Shown here piece after piece: positions 22,837 through 35,913 of a stretch of 64,000 bases of DNA (its first letter is position 1; the number at the start of each line of letters is the position of its first letter). Location of the stretch: positions 703,892 to 767,891 of the forward strand of contig VFFE01009182.1 of assembly GCA_008921705.1 (NCBI GenBank), in the 5' to 3' direction. The notes under the pieces were generated by a model, which was not told where the DNA came from, ran no database searches, and worked only from the letters and a program-made list of their open reading frames with translations. Source of the stretch: Burhinus oedicnemus. Its lineage: Eukaryota > Chordata > Aves > Charadriiformes > Burhinidae. The position numbers and the translations under genes are program-made.

Positions 22837-25800
22837 CTACAACATGAAAGAGAAGAAAAGTAAATAATAACAAAGCTCTGTCATCATTAAAGCCAACTTT
22901 TAAACCATAAAACTCCATATTCATTTTGTACGTGCATTCAAATTTCTAAAAACAAAAGCTGCAATGCAACAGAAAGCAAAGGGCTGCAAACAATGACTGT
23001 CAAAAACTTACACTCTTTGGTATGCTACACAAGAGATGTTCAGGTGGAAAAGTCAAATGTAATATATTTTGCATACATATATAAACTCTTTTTTTTTTAA
23101 TTTTTGCTGAAGAAATTTCTAAAACAGAAGTCACATAAATGCCTCTGATTAAAGTTTTATTTTCATGATAGAGTTTCATAAAAACATGTGCATGCTAAAT
23201 AAAACCTGGATATATTTTTTAAATATACAAGGTCCTGCATTTTGATTCTTTCCCACCCCCAATATCGTTGGGAGTGGACAAGTAACAGGGTGGGGAAAGG
23301 ATTCATCCCAACTGAAGCACGGAAAACCAGCTTCTCTGGATATTTCAGTTCAAATGTGCAATTAAGCAGTTTTCTCTAGATGAAAACAAGGATTGCAAAG
23401 ACTGTAATTACTAGGATGAAAATTTATCCTTCTTTAAATATTTTAGCTATTGTATTCAATACTTCAGAATATTTTTACGAGTATGTGATCATACTATAAA
23501 GACAAAACCAGACTTGGTAAGAAAGCTACCTTTTATTAAAATAAGAGCTGCATAAAATAAAATTATTGTAATAAAACTACTGTCTGTAACATTAGACATA
23601 TTTCTAGATCCAGGTCCAGTTTCTAAATGTTGTGGGTGAAAATAATAGAAATGGAAAGTAACTGTAGGGCAGCATTGGCCTTAATGCAATCCAATTCAAG
23701 AAACATGAAAAATTACTTTGTAAACAGTACTGCACATCCATGGGCAGGTAAAAATACAGTAGTAAAATACATATTTGTATAAAATATGCTAATATTCTAA
23801 TAATACTTCACTAATAAATTTATATGAGTAAATTTATTAATAAAGCCACAGCCTTAGTCATGCAGAGTGAGTGACAACATAATATCAGATATTTATATAG
23901 ACCAGAGGAAAGACTTTCGGTATCAGACTTCTGCTAGTATTTAAAATTCTCTGAAAGAAAATAGCATGTAAAATCTTAAGATAACATTTTGGAAATTAAA
24001 AATTAATCTTTCAATACCAATTTTTCAGGGCCAGTTGATTAAAAGTTGTCATTAATAAATCTTTTCTGTGCAGATCCTGTGCAACAGGAAAGATAAGGAG
24101 CTAATAAACATCTTAAGATTTGGAAGAAAAAAAGATCATTTTGCCAGAAGCCTTTTTAAAAGTCACACAAGGGGCATATATCATAGTGAAGGAGAGGAAC
24201 ACTAGGTAGCACTGTAGGCAATGAACATAATTATACAGTGGCTTAATTGAAATGATGTTATGCTCCTGGACTTCTTGTATCGTACTACCCTCCCATCATG
24301 ATCCTGCTCTTACATTGCCAGCGGAACTCATCTGCCTCTCAGTAAATTGACTCATCTCACTAAAACCAGCAGAAAACTATTTATTTCTCCTTGTTCAGCT
24401 TTTTGTTAACATAGTGAATTGACTTAAATGACTGACAGGTCAGACAAATGTCAGTGTCACTGCAAACAGGGGGAGGCAAGACTGACATCCCCAGTGCAAA
24501 TCAGCTCATCTGTCTCACCATTGTCTCATCCCATGATGATTTCAACAAGAAAAGCAATAAAAAGCTTAAAACTCTAATCATTTTACATGAGTTTGCCGCC
24601 TACATGTACTATTTTCATTCTAAAATTGAAAATAGCAGCTTAGTGTTCCCAATTTAAAAGCATGCAAATACAAATTCAAGTACTTCAGAACTGTCCTCCT
24701 TTAAGAAGTTTTAACTTAAATTAAACTCATTAAGATAAGTTTGGCCAAAACTTTGCAAGAGACAGTAGTCAAAATTATACAGGTTATAAAAATATTCTAG
24801 TCCCTACAGAGAAACCAGCAGAGCATATGCTATTACAAACGTGGAAGTCTTGGAAACTTTCACTCAAGACTGAAAAACAGATGTGCTTTACCAACTGAAC
24901 ACCACAAAGTATCAAAGTTTTCATTATAAACATCTTCACAGATTTGGAGAATACTGAGTGCTGCTGGCTTTTGTCTTTACCTGGGAAACAAAACACCAGA
25001 AGAAAAACTGCTGGCATTCAGTAGTCTACACTCCAGATACACTGAAGCTACAGTAATTTCATTAGCAGTGGAGACTTTTAAAAAGGTTTAACAGTCCTTG
25101 AATTAATTCCATTAACGAAGTAGTTATGTTTACTGCTAACAACTCCTTTTACTTCAATTTTAAGAAAATACAGCTATGTCTGTTCAATAGTTAAATATTT
25201 TAAAAACAGTCTTTTTAAATAAACACATCCTGATGATCCATAACGCACAATCTCCATGCATACAACAAATCAGAGTTATCCAACGTAAAATTTGTGAGAG
25301 TCAACAGATTTGTAGATGTAATTGTTGCATAATAGTATGGCAGTGAAATACTGGAAAAGATCAAAAATTAAAAAATCATTACCTTTGTTTCATTATTCTT
25401 TGGATCATAATAAACAATTAATTCACTTAAATATTAATCTAGCATCATATATCTACATGTTTTCATTTAATTGAGCACATTTCTGAGTATCTTCACAAAC
25501 TGTATTTTTTGTTTAAAGATGGAACAAAAAAGAGAAAAAAGAAACAAATTAAAAAAAGAAAAAGAGAAAAAGATAAGTAAACTATGTGCAACATAACCAA
25601 AAAAATCAGAGTATATAGGGGAAAAAAAAAGATAAAAGACATCTTTGAACAAACTGAAATGTGCCTTAAAAAAGGACAGGGGCAGTGAATGGTGACCAAC
25701 AAAGATAACCAGAAAAGTTTAATACAAACTTAATTAAATTACTATCACCTCAGTGCATTCTAGTATGTGTTTTATTTTAGTCCAGTATCCAGTAAAGATT

Positions 25801-27293
25801 GTAAGTAATAATATAATAATAGTAATCACCATTTTTACAACAATAGTACCATTTTAAACTATACAGAAGATTGTGTCAACATTTCCGTTAAAGTGTGCTG
25901 CCAGAGACTTGCAATTTAGCCATAAACTTTTGCTCTGCATTAAAACTTGGCATATAGGACTTCAGTTAGTTACATATTACTTCTCCAAAATGTACAGAAT
26001 TATTTGGCTAATTTAAAAATCAGGTTTTTTAACATCAAGATTTACTGTCTATATGCAGTCATCATACTGTCATCACAGAACATGAAGACCATAACTGCTA
26101 AACTACAGACAGTCATATGATGATTCCTTATTATCACTGGACTACATACAGACTCTGAAGTTACAAAGCACATGGTTAAAAGTCCTAAGATCGTTGAATA
26201 TATAACTTCTCATCTATAAAACTCAAAATAAGCAAATTTCCAAAGTTGTGAAATTCCTACAAACATATGTACTACCAGAAATTTGTGCGCAAGTACCCAG
26301 CATTTCGTGACAATTCTTATCTGCATAAATACTCATATGGCCATCCACAAATCTCCAAATTTACCTGAAGTAATCAAAGGTATACAGCTGTACAGCACAT
26401 AGATGAAATACAGGCATTTGACAAATTGGACTCTACCCTTAAGCTGACAACAGCTTAGGACTTCCTGAATCATACCACGAGTCAAACAAATGCAGTATCC
26501 TAACTGAGAGTGACACTTCTAGATTATATTCTTGAGAAATAGCTCCAAAATTTATCTCAAAATTTAGTATTTTGCAGTGCATGCACCTGAAGATTATTTG
26601 TTATTAAAACTTGGAAAAAACCTAGATAAAGTCTGTGTCTTAATTTAAAACAGTTCTCAACTAATTAAATGTGCACCATTGGTATTCGTTGAGGGAAGGA
26701 GGGAGGGAGGACAAAAACTTACATGTATGACTACTCAGAGCTGGGGGGCGGGGAGTGAAAGGTAGTTTAGTCTCTCTACCAACTCAGCATTTTGCTTCTG
26801 CAGTGAAAAATGTAAAGATGTCACCTAGTGTCAGATGTCCAAAAGTAATATTGCACCCCTGTTCACTAGGAACTGGGCTTCGCTTGCTAATCCATTTCAC
26901 ATGGTTCACTAAATACTGCTAATACACTGAAGTTTCTTGTTATTCATTAGAGTTTGAGCAGCATTTGAGACAATAACATAAGTAAAAAGCATATAGTATT
27001 TTTTTTCTTTAACAGATTACCTGCAGACATGTTTTTTCCTTACAATTATTATATTTTCTTTTTTAAAAATTCAGGAAAAATAGAAAAGATTTGAGAGCAT
27101 TACTTCCTTACTTACATGCTGTTACTGTACATAGACTAATTGCATCATATGAACAAAACATAATCAAAAAAATCCCTTTAGCAAAACCCAAGAGCATTAG
27201 CTGTTCATTTTACTTTAAATTTCAAAGTATATTTTGAAAAACCTCGATATTGCACAAATGAATAGCAAAAAAAAAATCATTTCAGATACCTAC
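22837..27293 (-). other. VPS13B: VPS13B intron 6
   Basis: 4.46 kb AT-rich intron. It includes a purine-rich stretch at about 25515-25580, mostly A with scattered G, and short GGA repeats near 26693-26710. No gene or recognisable mobile element seen. Confidence 0.85.
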
Positions 27294-27475
27294 TTTGATA
27301 ATAGATGGCATTTTGGAGTTGAGGTTATCATAAGTAAAATGCAGACGAGTCCTGAAGGAACATTTGTACAGCAGAGGTTCCTGGTAAAATTCAATTTTAC
27401 CACTAGCGTTTCTCTTATCAAGACATACTGTGCAGTCAGAAAAGTTGATCATCTTTCTCAGTACCAGATCGGTGG
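27294..27475 (-). CDS. VPS13B: VPS13B exon 6
   Basis: A 182-nt exon that completes an Ala codon split with exon 5 and then encodes 60 residues, from TDLVLRKMINFSDCTVCLDK through FRTRLHFTYDNL to the end MPSIIK. The acceptor is tcttttaaaag and the donor AAA|gtaggt; phase 1 in, 0 out. The sequence continues the beta-rich groove wall, and the DKRNASGKIEFYQ loop is kept. Exon 5 is 1.17 kb upstream and exon 7 is 4.5 kb downstream on the minus strand. Confidence 0.97.
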
Positions 27476-28641
27476 CTTTTAAAAGAAGTATATAGGTTAA
27501 AAAAAAAAATATATCACATAAGAAAAACAAGTTATGTATACATGTTCTTATCTAGAAGAAAACAATATAAGATAGTTGTGTGGTCATTATTTAAATAATC
27601 AGCAAAGTATTTGCTTATGTGACTAGAGAATAATTTAACATGTTACAGACTTTCTCATCTGAATACTCAAAGAGTGAGGACAAATTAGTTACAGCCAATT
27701 CAAATTTTCATCCCTTCACTGTACCTTAGATCTGCTTATAAAGTAAGACTACTGCTTCATGTGCAAGCATAAGACCAATAAATATTATTCTCATTATTCT
27801 CCCAGAAAGAATCTTGTGTTTTCCCTCAGTTTTCTTTTGCATCTTCCAAAGCAAACAAGAGCTATTATAGTGATCTTAACATGAAACTTATTTCGTAATT
27901 TTGTCGTATTAGTTTGTAATAATTTTAGCCAGAACACAGAAATGGGTCCAGTGGTGAGGAAACTATTAATTAAATTCCCCATTCTACCACAGATTATCTG
28001 TGTGATCTTAAAATACTCTTACTGCACCCAAATTCCACCTCTACCAGATGTCAGTAAGAACACCTAGACTTACAGGTGAACGTTGGTAATTCAAAGACTG
28101 AGACATTAAGATACTGAAGACCAAGATAAAAATCAGGAAAAACACTCCAAATTTTGAAAATGTGAAGCAAAATGAAGTATATCACACAACTGGTATGCTA
28201 CGTTCATTATAGTGCAGCACGTTTTACTAACTCTCTAGTCAGCCTGTTTATAGAGTTTTAGGATCATCACAAACAATTGCAATGGAATGCCTTAAGATGC
28301 TACTGCTCATTCACAAAAATAGATTGTCTAAGCACTCACCACGAGCAGCAAGCACAAAATGAAATGTAATCACAGAAGGATAGCAAGTATGAGCAGAGAG
28401 AACTTCAAATCATGTTGTATAATTATCTGTGATCATACAAATATGTGTTAAGAATCCATCTATATTATTATAATCAGCTATTCAAAATGAAGGAGAAGGA
28501 AAAAAACTGGGAAGAAATAAAAACAGGCAGGAAGTATCTCAGTTCTGATGTAAAGAGCCATTTTTACTAGACTTGCGAATTTCTTTATGAATTTTAGAGT
28601 GCCTCCACTGTGATACCTAAAACCAAAAAATATCTACTTAC
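27476..28641 (-). other. VPS13B: VPS13B intron 5
   Basis: 1.17 kb of AT-rich intron with nothing further that I can support. Confidence 0.9.
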
Positions 28642-28809
28642 CAGAGATGTCCATAAATGCTCGATCCCAAAACTCATCCACTGTATAGCATTCTGCAGAA
28701 GTGATATTGACTGAGAGAACAATATCATCTTCCACATATTTTAGTATCAGATTGTTGATCACAATGTTGACGTTGTTCACAACACGTCTAATCAAACTCT
28801 GAACATAAC
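28642..28809 (-). CDS. VPS13B: VPS13B exon 5
   Basis: A 168-nt exon, phase 1 in and phase 1 out, encoding (G)YVQSLIRRVVNNVNIVINN followed by LILKYVEDDIVLSVNITSAE and a 16-residue tail ending DRAFMDIS. The acceptor is ttttatag and the donor is a strong G|gtaagt. The alternating hydrophobic strands (VVNNVNIVINNLILKY, DDIVLSVNI) are the RBG-repeat type that lines the lipid-transfer groove in VPS13 proteins. The sequence is almost identical to the human protein as I remember it, apart from a few changes near the C-end of the exon (DEF where human has GEL). No frameshift or stop. Confidence 0.97.
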
Positions 28810-31800
28810 CTATAAAATAAAACAATTTCTTAGGAGTTATAAGGAAGACAGGATGCCAAATTCATTTATTACTAAAGTCATTATTTCCAACTTGTACTCT
28901 TTTTTAAAATCAAAATTAAAACAAACCAAGTAACATTGTCCTTCATTTATCCAAAAAAATCACAGGACTTAAAACTCTAACATTCAGTGCAGTTAAGTCA
29001 ATTGGCATCCTGGAAATGCAAAAAACTATAGGAAAAAAAAAAACCTGTAAATACTAGGAATACAATACAGTGCAATAGATTAATTCTTGGTGGCAAGAAT
29101 CAATTTTCAAACTAATTAAGAAAACAGATGACGCTGGATTATTGTAGACAGAATTTTAATGACAGTGACGTTTTTACTTGAAAGACATTTAGAAATAGGT
29201 TTGGAAAAGTGAACACCAGTTGCTAGGTTACTTTTCAAGTATGCATATATTACGTCTATGTGCCCCCTCACCCAGTTTTTTTAAAAGTTAACTAAATATT
29301 AATATGCCTATTCTTTTCATTCTAAAAGCTAATATATCCACATCATGCTCAGTAAGACCCCTGTGAGGTACAGCAAAATCAGTTTCTGTCAACAACCCAA
29401 ATAGTAAGCACCTGCACTGAAGCCTGTTGGGAAAAAATCCATTTAAATTTTTTCAGACATAATGTGATTGGAAAAATGATCTCGTCTGTGAATTCCCAGT
29501 ATGCAGTAAACACTCATATTTTACCAATATGGTAAAGAAATCAAATACTAGCCATATTCATGTCTTTTATGTATACTGAACGTAACTATGGAGCTAACTC
29601 ATCTGTGCTGGAGAAAAACTGAGCCTTAAAACTTCTATGTTTTAAAATTTATAACATTACTCACATTCTGTCTAAAAATACATTTAATACACACTATAGA
29701 GGTCTAGTTTGGTAACGACACTGAAAAAAGCCAGTTAATGACACAGGTTTAAGTCCGCACACTTCAATAGTAGTTTTCTGAAACTTGCATTAAATAAGAC
29801 TCATTTATATCAACAATTTTAATTCAAATAAAACTTAAAATGAACATCAAAACACTGTGAGATAAGCAGGAGCAGACTCAGGTTGATACTTCCATTCTAC
29901 TCTGTTTTTTCTAGTTATTCATCGTTTTCACACGCAAGTATTACTTTTCACCTTCGAGTATATGGAACATTTTAACATTACATAAGTGATTTTCTTGAGT
30001 TCCACAACTGCAAATTTACACAGTTGACATAAGACGTTTTTCCTTTTCCAGCATTCAAAGCCTCCAATCACCTCTTTTATTAAAGGCAAAACATGCTTTC
30101 AGCTACCATTAGCAAAATATTTTTATTCTGATCAGGTACATTTCTATGTTTCAAAAGTATTTCAATATTAAAATCTTAATTATAAAATATGTATCACATT
30201 TCTTATCATAATTCAGCTTGCTTCATTTTATACTATTCTTGAGCACATGTAACCCTTTGAGCAAAGCTAGTTCCAGCAGGACAGAAACAGCATTTTAACA
30301 TCTCCTGCCACCTTAATGAGACTGCAATTGTATTAAAACAAAATCAGGAAAATGTTTTAGACCACTGTCCACAGAAATAGAAAATCCAGAAATGCAACAG
30401 AAGTCAACATTTTGACAGTTTAATACCGTCAGATTTTTAACATAATCTGAATTTACCTTTTTAGCATATCACTCTAAAAAAACCCAGCTTTTAAGAATTT
30501 TCTCACTGACTTCTTGAAATGGTAACATATTTTTAGGTGATATGAATTCAGAAAACCATATTTATTATTTCAACAATTAAGGGGCGTAAGAGACTCATAT
30601 TCATCAGTACAGTGGTGTAAACTGACCTGTATATAACTAGAAGCCGGCAAAAAGCATTTACTTGCTTTTCTTGCTTCACCATAGAAATATTTTGCAGACT
30701 AAATAACTAGCAACTATAAAATCATAACCAGTAATTTAATTATGATTTTAAAGCAAGCTACTAATTTCATTGAAGAAAGTAAAGCTGTCAGTCCACAGGT
30801 CCAAATTTTTTCAATATTTTCCTTTCAAGGGTCTTTCAAGGTCAATCTAATTTACGTTTTCCTGCTGGGAACAACAGAAACATTACAAATCCAGCATCAT
30901 AGCAGAAAAATAAAAAAGCAAGTTCTACTGATAGTTTCCAGCAGTATTCAGGAAAAGAGCAACAATGCTTCCATCTGTGTGTCTTTTTGCCTGAATGCAT
31001 AAAAATGAAACAAGAGTCACAGATTTGATTAAAACTTTGTTTCACACTTTTGCGGAGACATTTCCAAACTAGTGGTGCAGTATATTATTAAAAGTACCAA
31101 AGTACCATACATATACTAGCTTCCTAATTAAGTTTAGCTTCAAAGACACTAGAATGAGACTCTCATGAGTGAGGATCAGTCTTTTAAGAAAATTAATTTA
31201 AATTGTAGTTCTTACTATTCAAAACAAACCAATAAAAACATCAGCAAGTTCATGTATAATACAGTTTTTAAAAAAAAGCACGGGGTTGTTTTAAATACAA
31301 ATGGAAGAAAACAGGCAGGGGTTGCTTCTTATTCCTTTAATTTTCAAATATAACACTATGATCATCTTTCTCACTAAAATTCAGGTATTTTGGGATGAAG
31401 TGACTAAAAATACCAGGAAATCTGTAGGGGTAAGTTCTTTCCTGAGGTGCAACACAAAATCCACATGTATGCTTCTTCCAAATTCTCCAGAACCCAGCAG
31501 GCTGCACTGTCCAGTAAGAACTACAAATGCAGTTTCAGATCCAACCCTCCAAAATATTGTAGCATTATAGTCCACAGAGTGGTTTATTGATTCAACAGAA
31601 TTGATATCATCAGAGTGGTCACATCTAAACATTTTAAGTTTAGCAGTGGTCTATTGTTAACAAAGCTACTTTTTTAGCTAAGCTCTGCCTAGTGCCATCT
31701 CTGAGAACACAGTAGAGGTAAAGGACAAATAAATCTTTCAACAAATTACAACAGTAGTATGACACCTATATCCTCCAAAGACTAAAACAAATCTAAGTAG

Positions 31801-33576
31801 GTGACTCAACATCTTACTAAAATCCAGGATGTGCAAATTAAAGCTTAGCAAAACCATATCCTATACCACAGAGAATAAAATCTTCCTAGAAGGAGGCCTC
31901 TACTCCTCATGGAGGCTGCTTACCACATAGGACCTCTCTATTAAACAGCGTTATTTATGCATCAAAAAACAAAACCAAAATTATCTGTATTTAGAGAACT
32001 CTGCCATATGGGAAGTACCCTACAGTCCATTCAATAAGGTAAGATTTCACTAATTCTCTCTAAATCATCAGACTTCACTACCAACATACTCTAATGCAGT
32101 TGAAGAAGGAATGTGATGACAACGAAGGAGGTTATAGTGCCCTACAGTTTCACAGAAGCACAAAGTACATCTACAGAATCTATCAAATAGGAACATAAGG
32201 AGGCAGCAGATCTGATAATTTGCTATGGTACTGCAAATACAATATGTGCAATTCGTATGAGCACACTAACCATTAAGAACCACAATACATTCATAAAAGA
32301 TGACATGCAAACCAATTTTCAATGCGCATGTTGCATCTGGATCTGTGGAAACACATCTTTTGGAATGTTTTAACCTCATCAGATGTCAACATTACAATAA
32401 GCAGGCCTCCAGCCTTTCACTAAGACTACATCTTTCTGGGAGGTCCACAAATAACACTGACAGAAACAAACTTGAGGAACCAAAATCCCAAAACTGTCAC
32501 TGAAGCATACAACCACCCAATTCTTTGGCAAGCCTTTGACTCCTGTTGTTCACAGATGACACCCAAAGAACCAAACGCCAAGGAACTGCCAGAGGTGAAG
32601 CGCTGTCCATGGTAGGAAACAGTGGATGCCAAGAGTCCTGCAGTTCCAAACCACCGGAGTTTACTGGACCGCAGGGCTTTAAGAGAGCATGTGGATCTGG
32701 CTCCTCAAGTACCCATTCCAAAGCAAGATAATACTCTGTAGTACATAATAATCCACACACTAAATTTCAATGTTCTCTTTTGATCCGAAGCAAGTATAAA
32801 CTTTCTGTTAAAAAGACAGAACAAAAATCTAACGCAGAACTGTCCTGTCTTTAACCCCTCTAAAAATACATGCCCCAAGAAGGCAAACTGCAATTCATTT
32901 CAGTACTCTCCAATTTAATTTTTCTGCACAAAACACCACCTCATACTCCAAATTTCTGTGCAAACACAGAAGCAATAGTAACCATATATATAGTTCCTTA
33001 AGCATTTTTATATCATGTAAGTATTTCCAAGTTCAACTGGGCCAAATTCCATGTCAGGAAAAAAGTGAACATCTTCACCAGTAGATACAGGACTTCATAA
33101 GAAATCTCTCTCAGAATTATTACTCTCATAAAGAGAAAATATCTTACCTTTAAAACTATTATAAGAATCTGAAAACAAAATGTCTGAAAACATACAAGAA
33201 AAGAACTTAATATGAACCACTGAGCAGTTAATGAGCAGTAGAAAAGAGTGATCTGAAATAGAAGAATCGGATCAGCAGAGGATAAAACCTAACATGCTAC
33301 CCCTACAGTATGTTTCTCACACTTATCTATGTTGTGCTACAAATGAGTTCTGTAAATTTAAGGATTCAACAAAATGGAAGGAAAAGATACAAGGATTAAC
33401 TACGTTTTATTGCAATTTGGTTCTACTTTCTAATATTTAAGTATTTCACTCACTTTTACATGATTTGCAGGTGGACAGAGATATAGTAGTGTAACTTAGA
33501 CACTGTGGTCACCTGACTGAAATTTAGGTATTTTCTATCACTCAAATACAATCCAGCTTCTGAAATTATGGATTAC
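28810..33576 (-). other. VPS13B: VPS13B intron 4
   Basis: 4.77 kb AT-rich intron without recognisable mobile elements, RNA genes or exons. Confidence 0.85.
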
Positions 33577-33697
33577 CTGGAGGTAAATCCGGGTCAGGCG
33601 AAGCAGATTGCTGAACTCGTCGTGGTTTTACTGCTGATTTCATGCTTTCTGTAGTACTGCGGTTTGTTGAACTGGAACCACAACTTTCGTGGTCTTC
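33577..33697 (-). CDS. VPS13B: VPS13B exon 4
   Basis: A 121-nt exon encoding 40 residues plus the first base of a Gly codon, starting EDHESCGSSSTNRS and ending PDPDLPPG. The acceptor is a good one (pyrimidine-rich tract then ttgcag) and the donor is G|gtaatc. Entry phase is 0 and exit phase 1. The exon encodes a Ser/Thr-rich stretch with a basic KPRR patch, the flexible linker between the N-terminal chorein segment and the next strand-rich repeat of the lipid-transfer groove. It is less conserved than the later exons, as expected of a linker. It is the first coding exon in the window; exon 3 must lie beyond position 64000. Confidence 0.95.
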
Positions 33698-33898
33698 CTG
33701 CAAGAGGAAAAGAAAGCAACTGAGTCAACCAAACAAAAAGAAAATAAATGTGGGAAGATGACTTCGTAAAGATTTGGTAAACTAAACTTTTGTTACTGTT
33801 ATTCCATCAATTCAATTCTGTGCATGCATATAACTACAGAAATTATTACAAAACTAGTTGAACAACATAAAAAAATATTTGCAATTAATACTTCCACT

Positions 33899-33904
<6 letters not shown>

Positions 33905-33929
<25 letters not shown>
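33905..33929 (+). repeat. A(25) homopolymer
   Basis: Twenty-five A followed by caaaaacaaaac, about 200 bp upstream of exon 4 (a T run in the transcript). No retrotransposon body is visible next to it. Confidence 0.95.
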
Positions 33930-35892
33930 CAAAAACAAAACAACTCAGTCATTTAATTATTAATTTCCATTGAACACATTTCATCTAGCTGCATTTCAGC
34001 TGAAACATGCCTTCAAACAAAGACGGAGGCCTGCAGACTAGCAAAACAAATATGAGAAACTACTGAATTTTATGAGCTCACATGCCTACTCATGAAATCA
34101 CCTCAGATGGTTCCAAGATGTCAGTCATGTCCTTCCTAATACAGCTAACTGAAGCTGATTCACAAAGAAAATATTTTTGTAGACTTCTAAAATAGTAAAA
34201 CATGGCCCCAGAAAAGATAAATGAACTGAGGGCACCGGCTCATCTTGAGCTTCTACACAGCTTGTGCACCTTAAGGAATTCAGAAACAGAAAACATGGCT
34301 CATAATTAGAAAATATGATGTAAACCTTACAAGATGAAATTTGCATACACAAGAAAATCTTAATTAGCTGAATTTAGGGTTTTAAATACTCCACTATTAT
34401 TCCCATTACATTCCAGAATGACAGTTTAACTACAAGACTCAAGTGCAAGAAAGCCAAGAAAAAAATTCTTGTAAGTGTATTAGAAGAGTAGGTTGGACAG
34501 GAAGCAAATTCTTACAACTTTTAATGCAAGCCAAATTATCTCTTTGATAGATGTAGTCTCCTGCAGAAAAAGAGTGAAATTGTCTCTGGGTTGTGGCACT
34601 ACTGGGATCACACAACGTGTTCACAAAAAGAAGGTTTCGGGGAATAAATGTCAAGTGCAGCAGTATGAGGCTATAATATTCTTAAGTCCTCTAACCACCA
34701 AAAAACAAACAGCTTAAACCATGCTAGGTTTTTGTACAGGATAGATCATGTGTTTCCCTGCATGCTGCCTGGCATTTTTAATAATCTCAGAGAAATTACA
34801 AAATGGAATCTTCACAGTACTTGCTTCTTAATGCTTTTTGCATGAAAAATAAAAAAAAAAATTACACGTAATGATACATTTTAAATAGAAGTCCACAATT
34901 TCAATAACAATTGAAGAGAGAGTTTCTTTCCTTTCACTCCATATTTAGAAAAACAGGACACAGAAGGAAATTCTTTGATAAAGTGAAAACACCATTTCAC
35001 TAAGAAAAAAGATGATAAGCAATATAATCTTAGCAGGGATTGGAGCAGTGGAACCATAAGGCTAAACTTATTTGGAGAAATTGCAGAAGACAGACCTATT
35101 CATACATTACAAGGGTAGAAGAAAGCTATTAAAAAAAAAAAGTTACCATAAAGGATTTGAGATTTTCCAGTCATTAATATAGAACTGAAACAAGCTTTTT
35201 GTTGTTTTTTAATCTAGGGTTATTTGGCCATTTCAGTCATACAGGACTTTCCCATTCCAATGCATGAAAGAAATCAAATGGGTGTTTATCATCAGCTCTG
35301 TTTGGAGGGCATCTGTTTGCTTTATCATCTCTGACAACCTTCTGATGCTTTTCATCAAGGAATGTCAGTCTCCTGAAGACTCTCTCAGAACATCTAACTA
35401 TGGTGCAATTTCATCAGAAGCCACCGCTCTCTTCATGGCATACCTGAGTAATAAGGACAGCTTGAAGCTCTTCCTTTATCTTTAAACCTGGGGTGACAGA
35501 AGCCTCTTCATCAGCATGTATGTTTTACAATCAGAAAAGCTCACCTCTCCTTCACATCTCCAGCTTACCGAGAAAAATTCGATCATAGACTTTTAAGCTA
35601 AAATTTTTGAAATAACTTTTAACCATAACCTCTTTCTTGGAAACTAGTTCATATGTAGCACGAAAACACTTTTTCAGATGAGTCACCACACTGCTATTTT
35701 TGTGTTGAACTTGCAAAAAAAAACCCCAAGATGTCAGAGTGACCAAACAGCTCAATTAGCACATTTCCTTCTTTCCTGAGCTCACTTACGGATTGTACAG
35801 AATGCTGTGGTACGAGTATTTTAACAATTTTATCTGATAGGATCACATTACGCTTGCCTTTTAATATTTATGTTGGCTATGAGAAAAAGAAA

Positions 35893-35913
35893 GGGGGGGC
35901 CGAGGGCATGGGG
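35893..35913 (+). other. G-quadruplex motif
   Basis: A seven-G run (two G3 tracts with a one-base loop), then loop CCGA, GGG, loop CAT and GGGG: four tracts of at least three G with loops of 1, 4 and 3. It lies on the template strand of VPS13B in intron 3. Confidence 0.6.
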
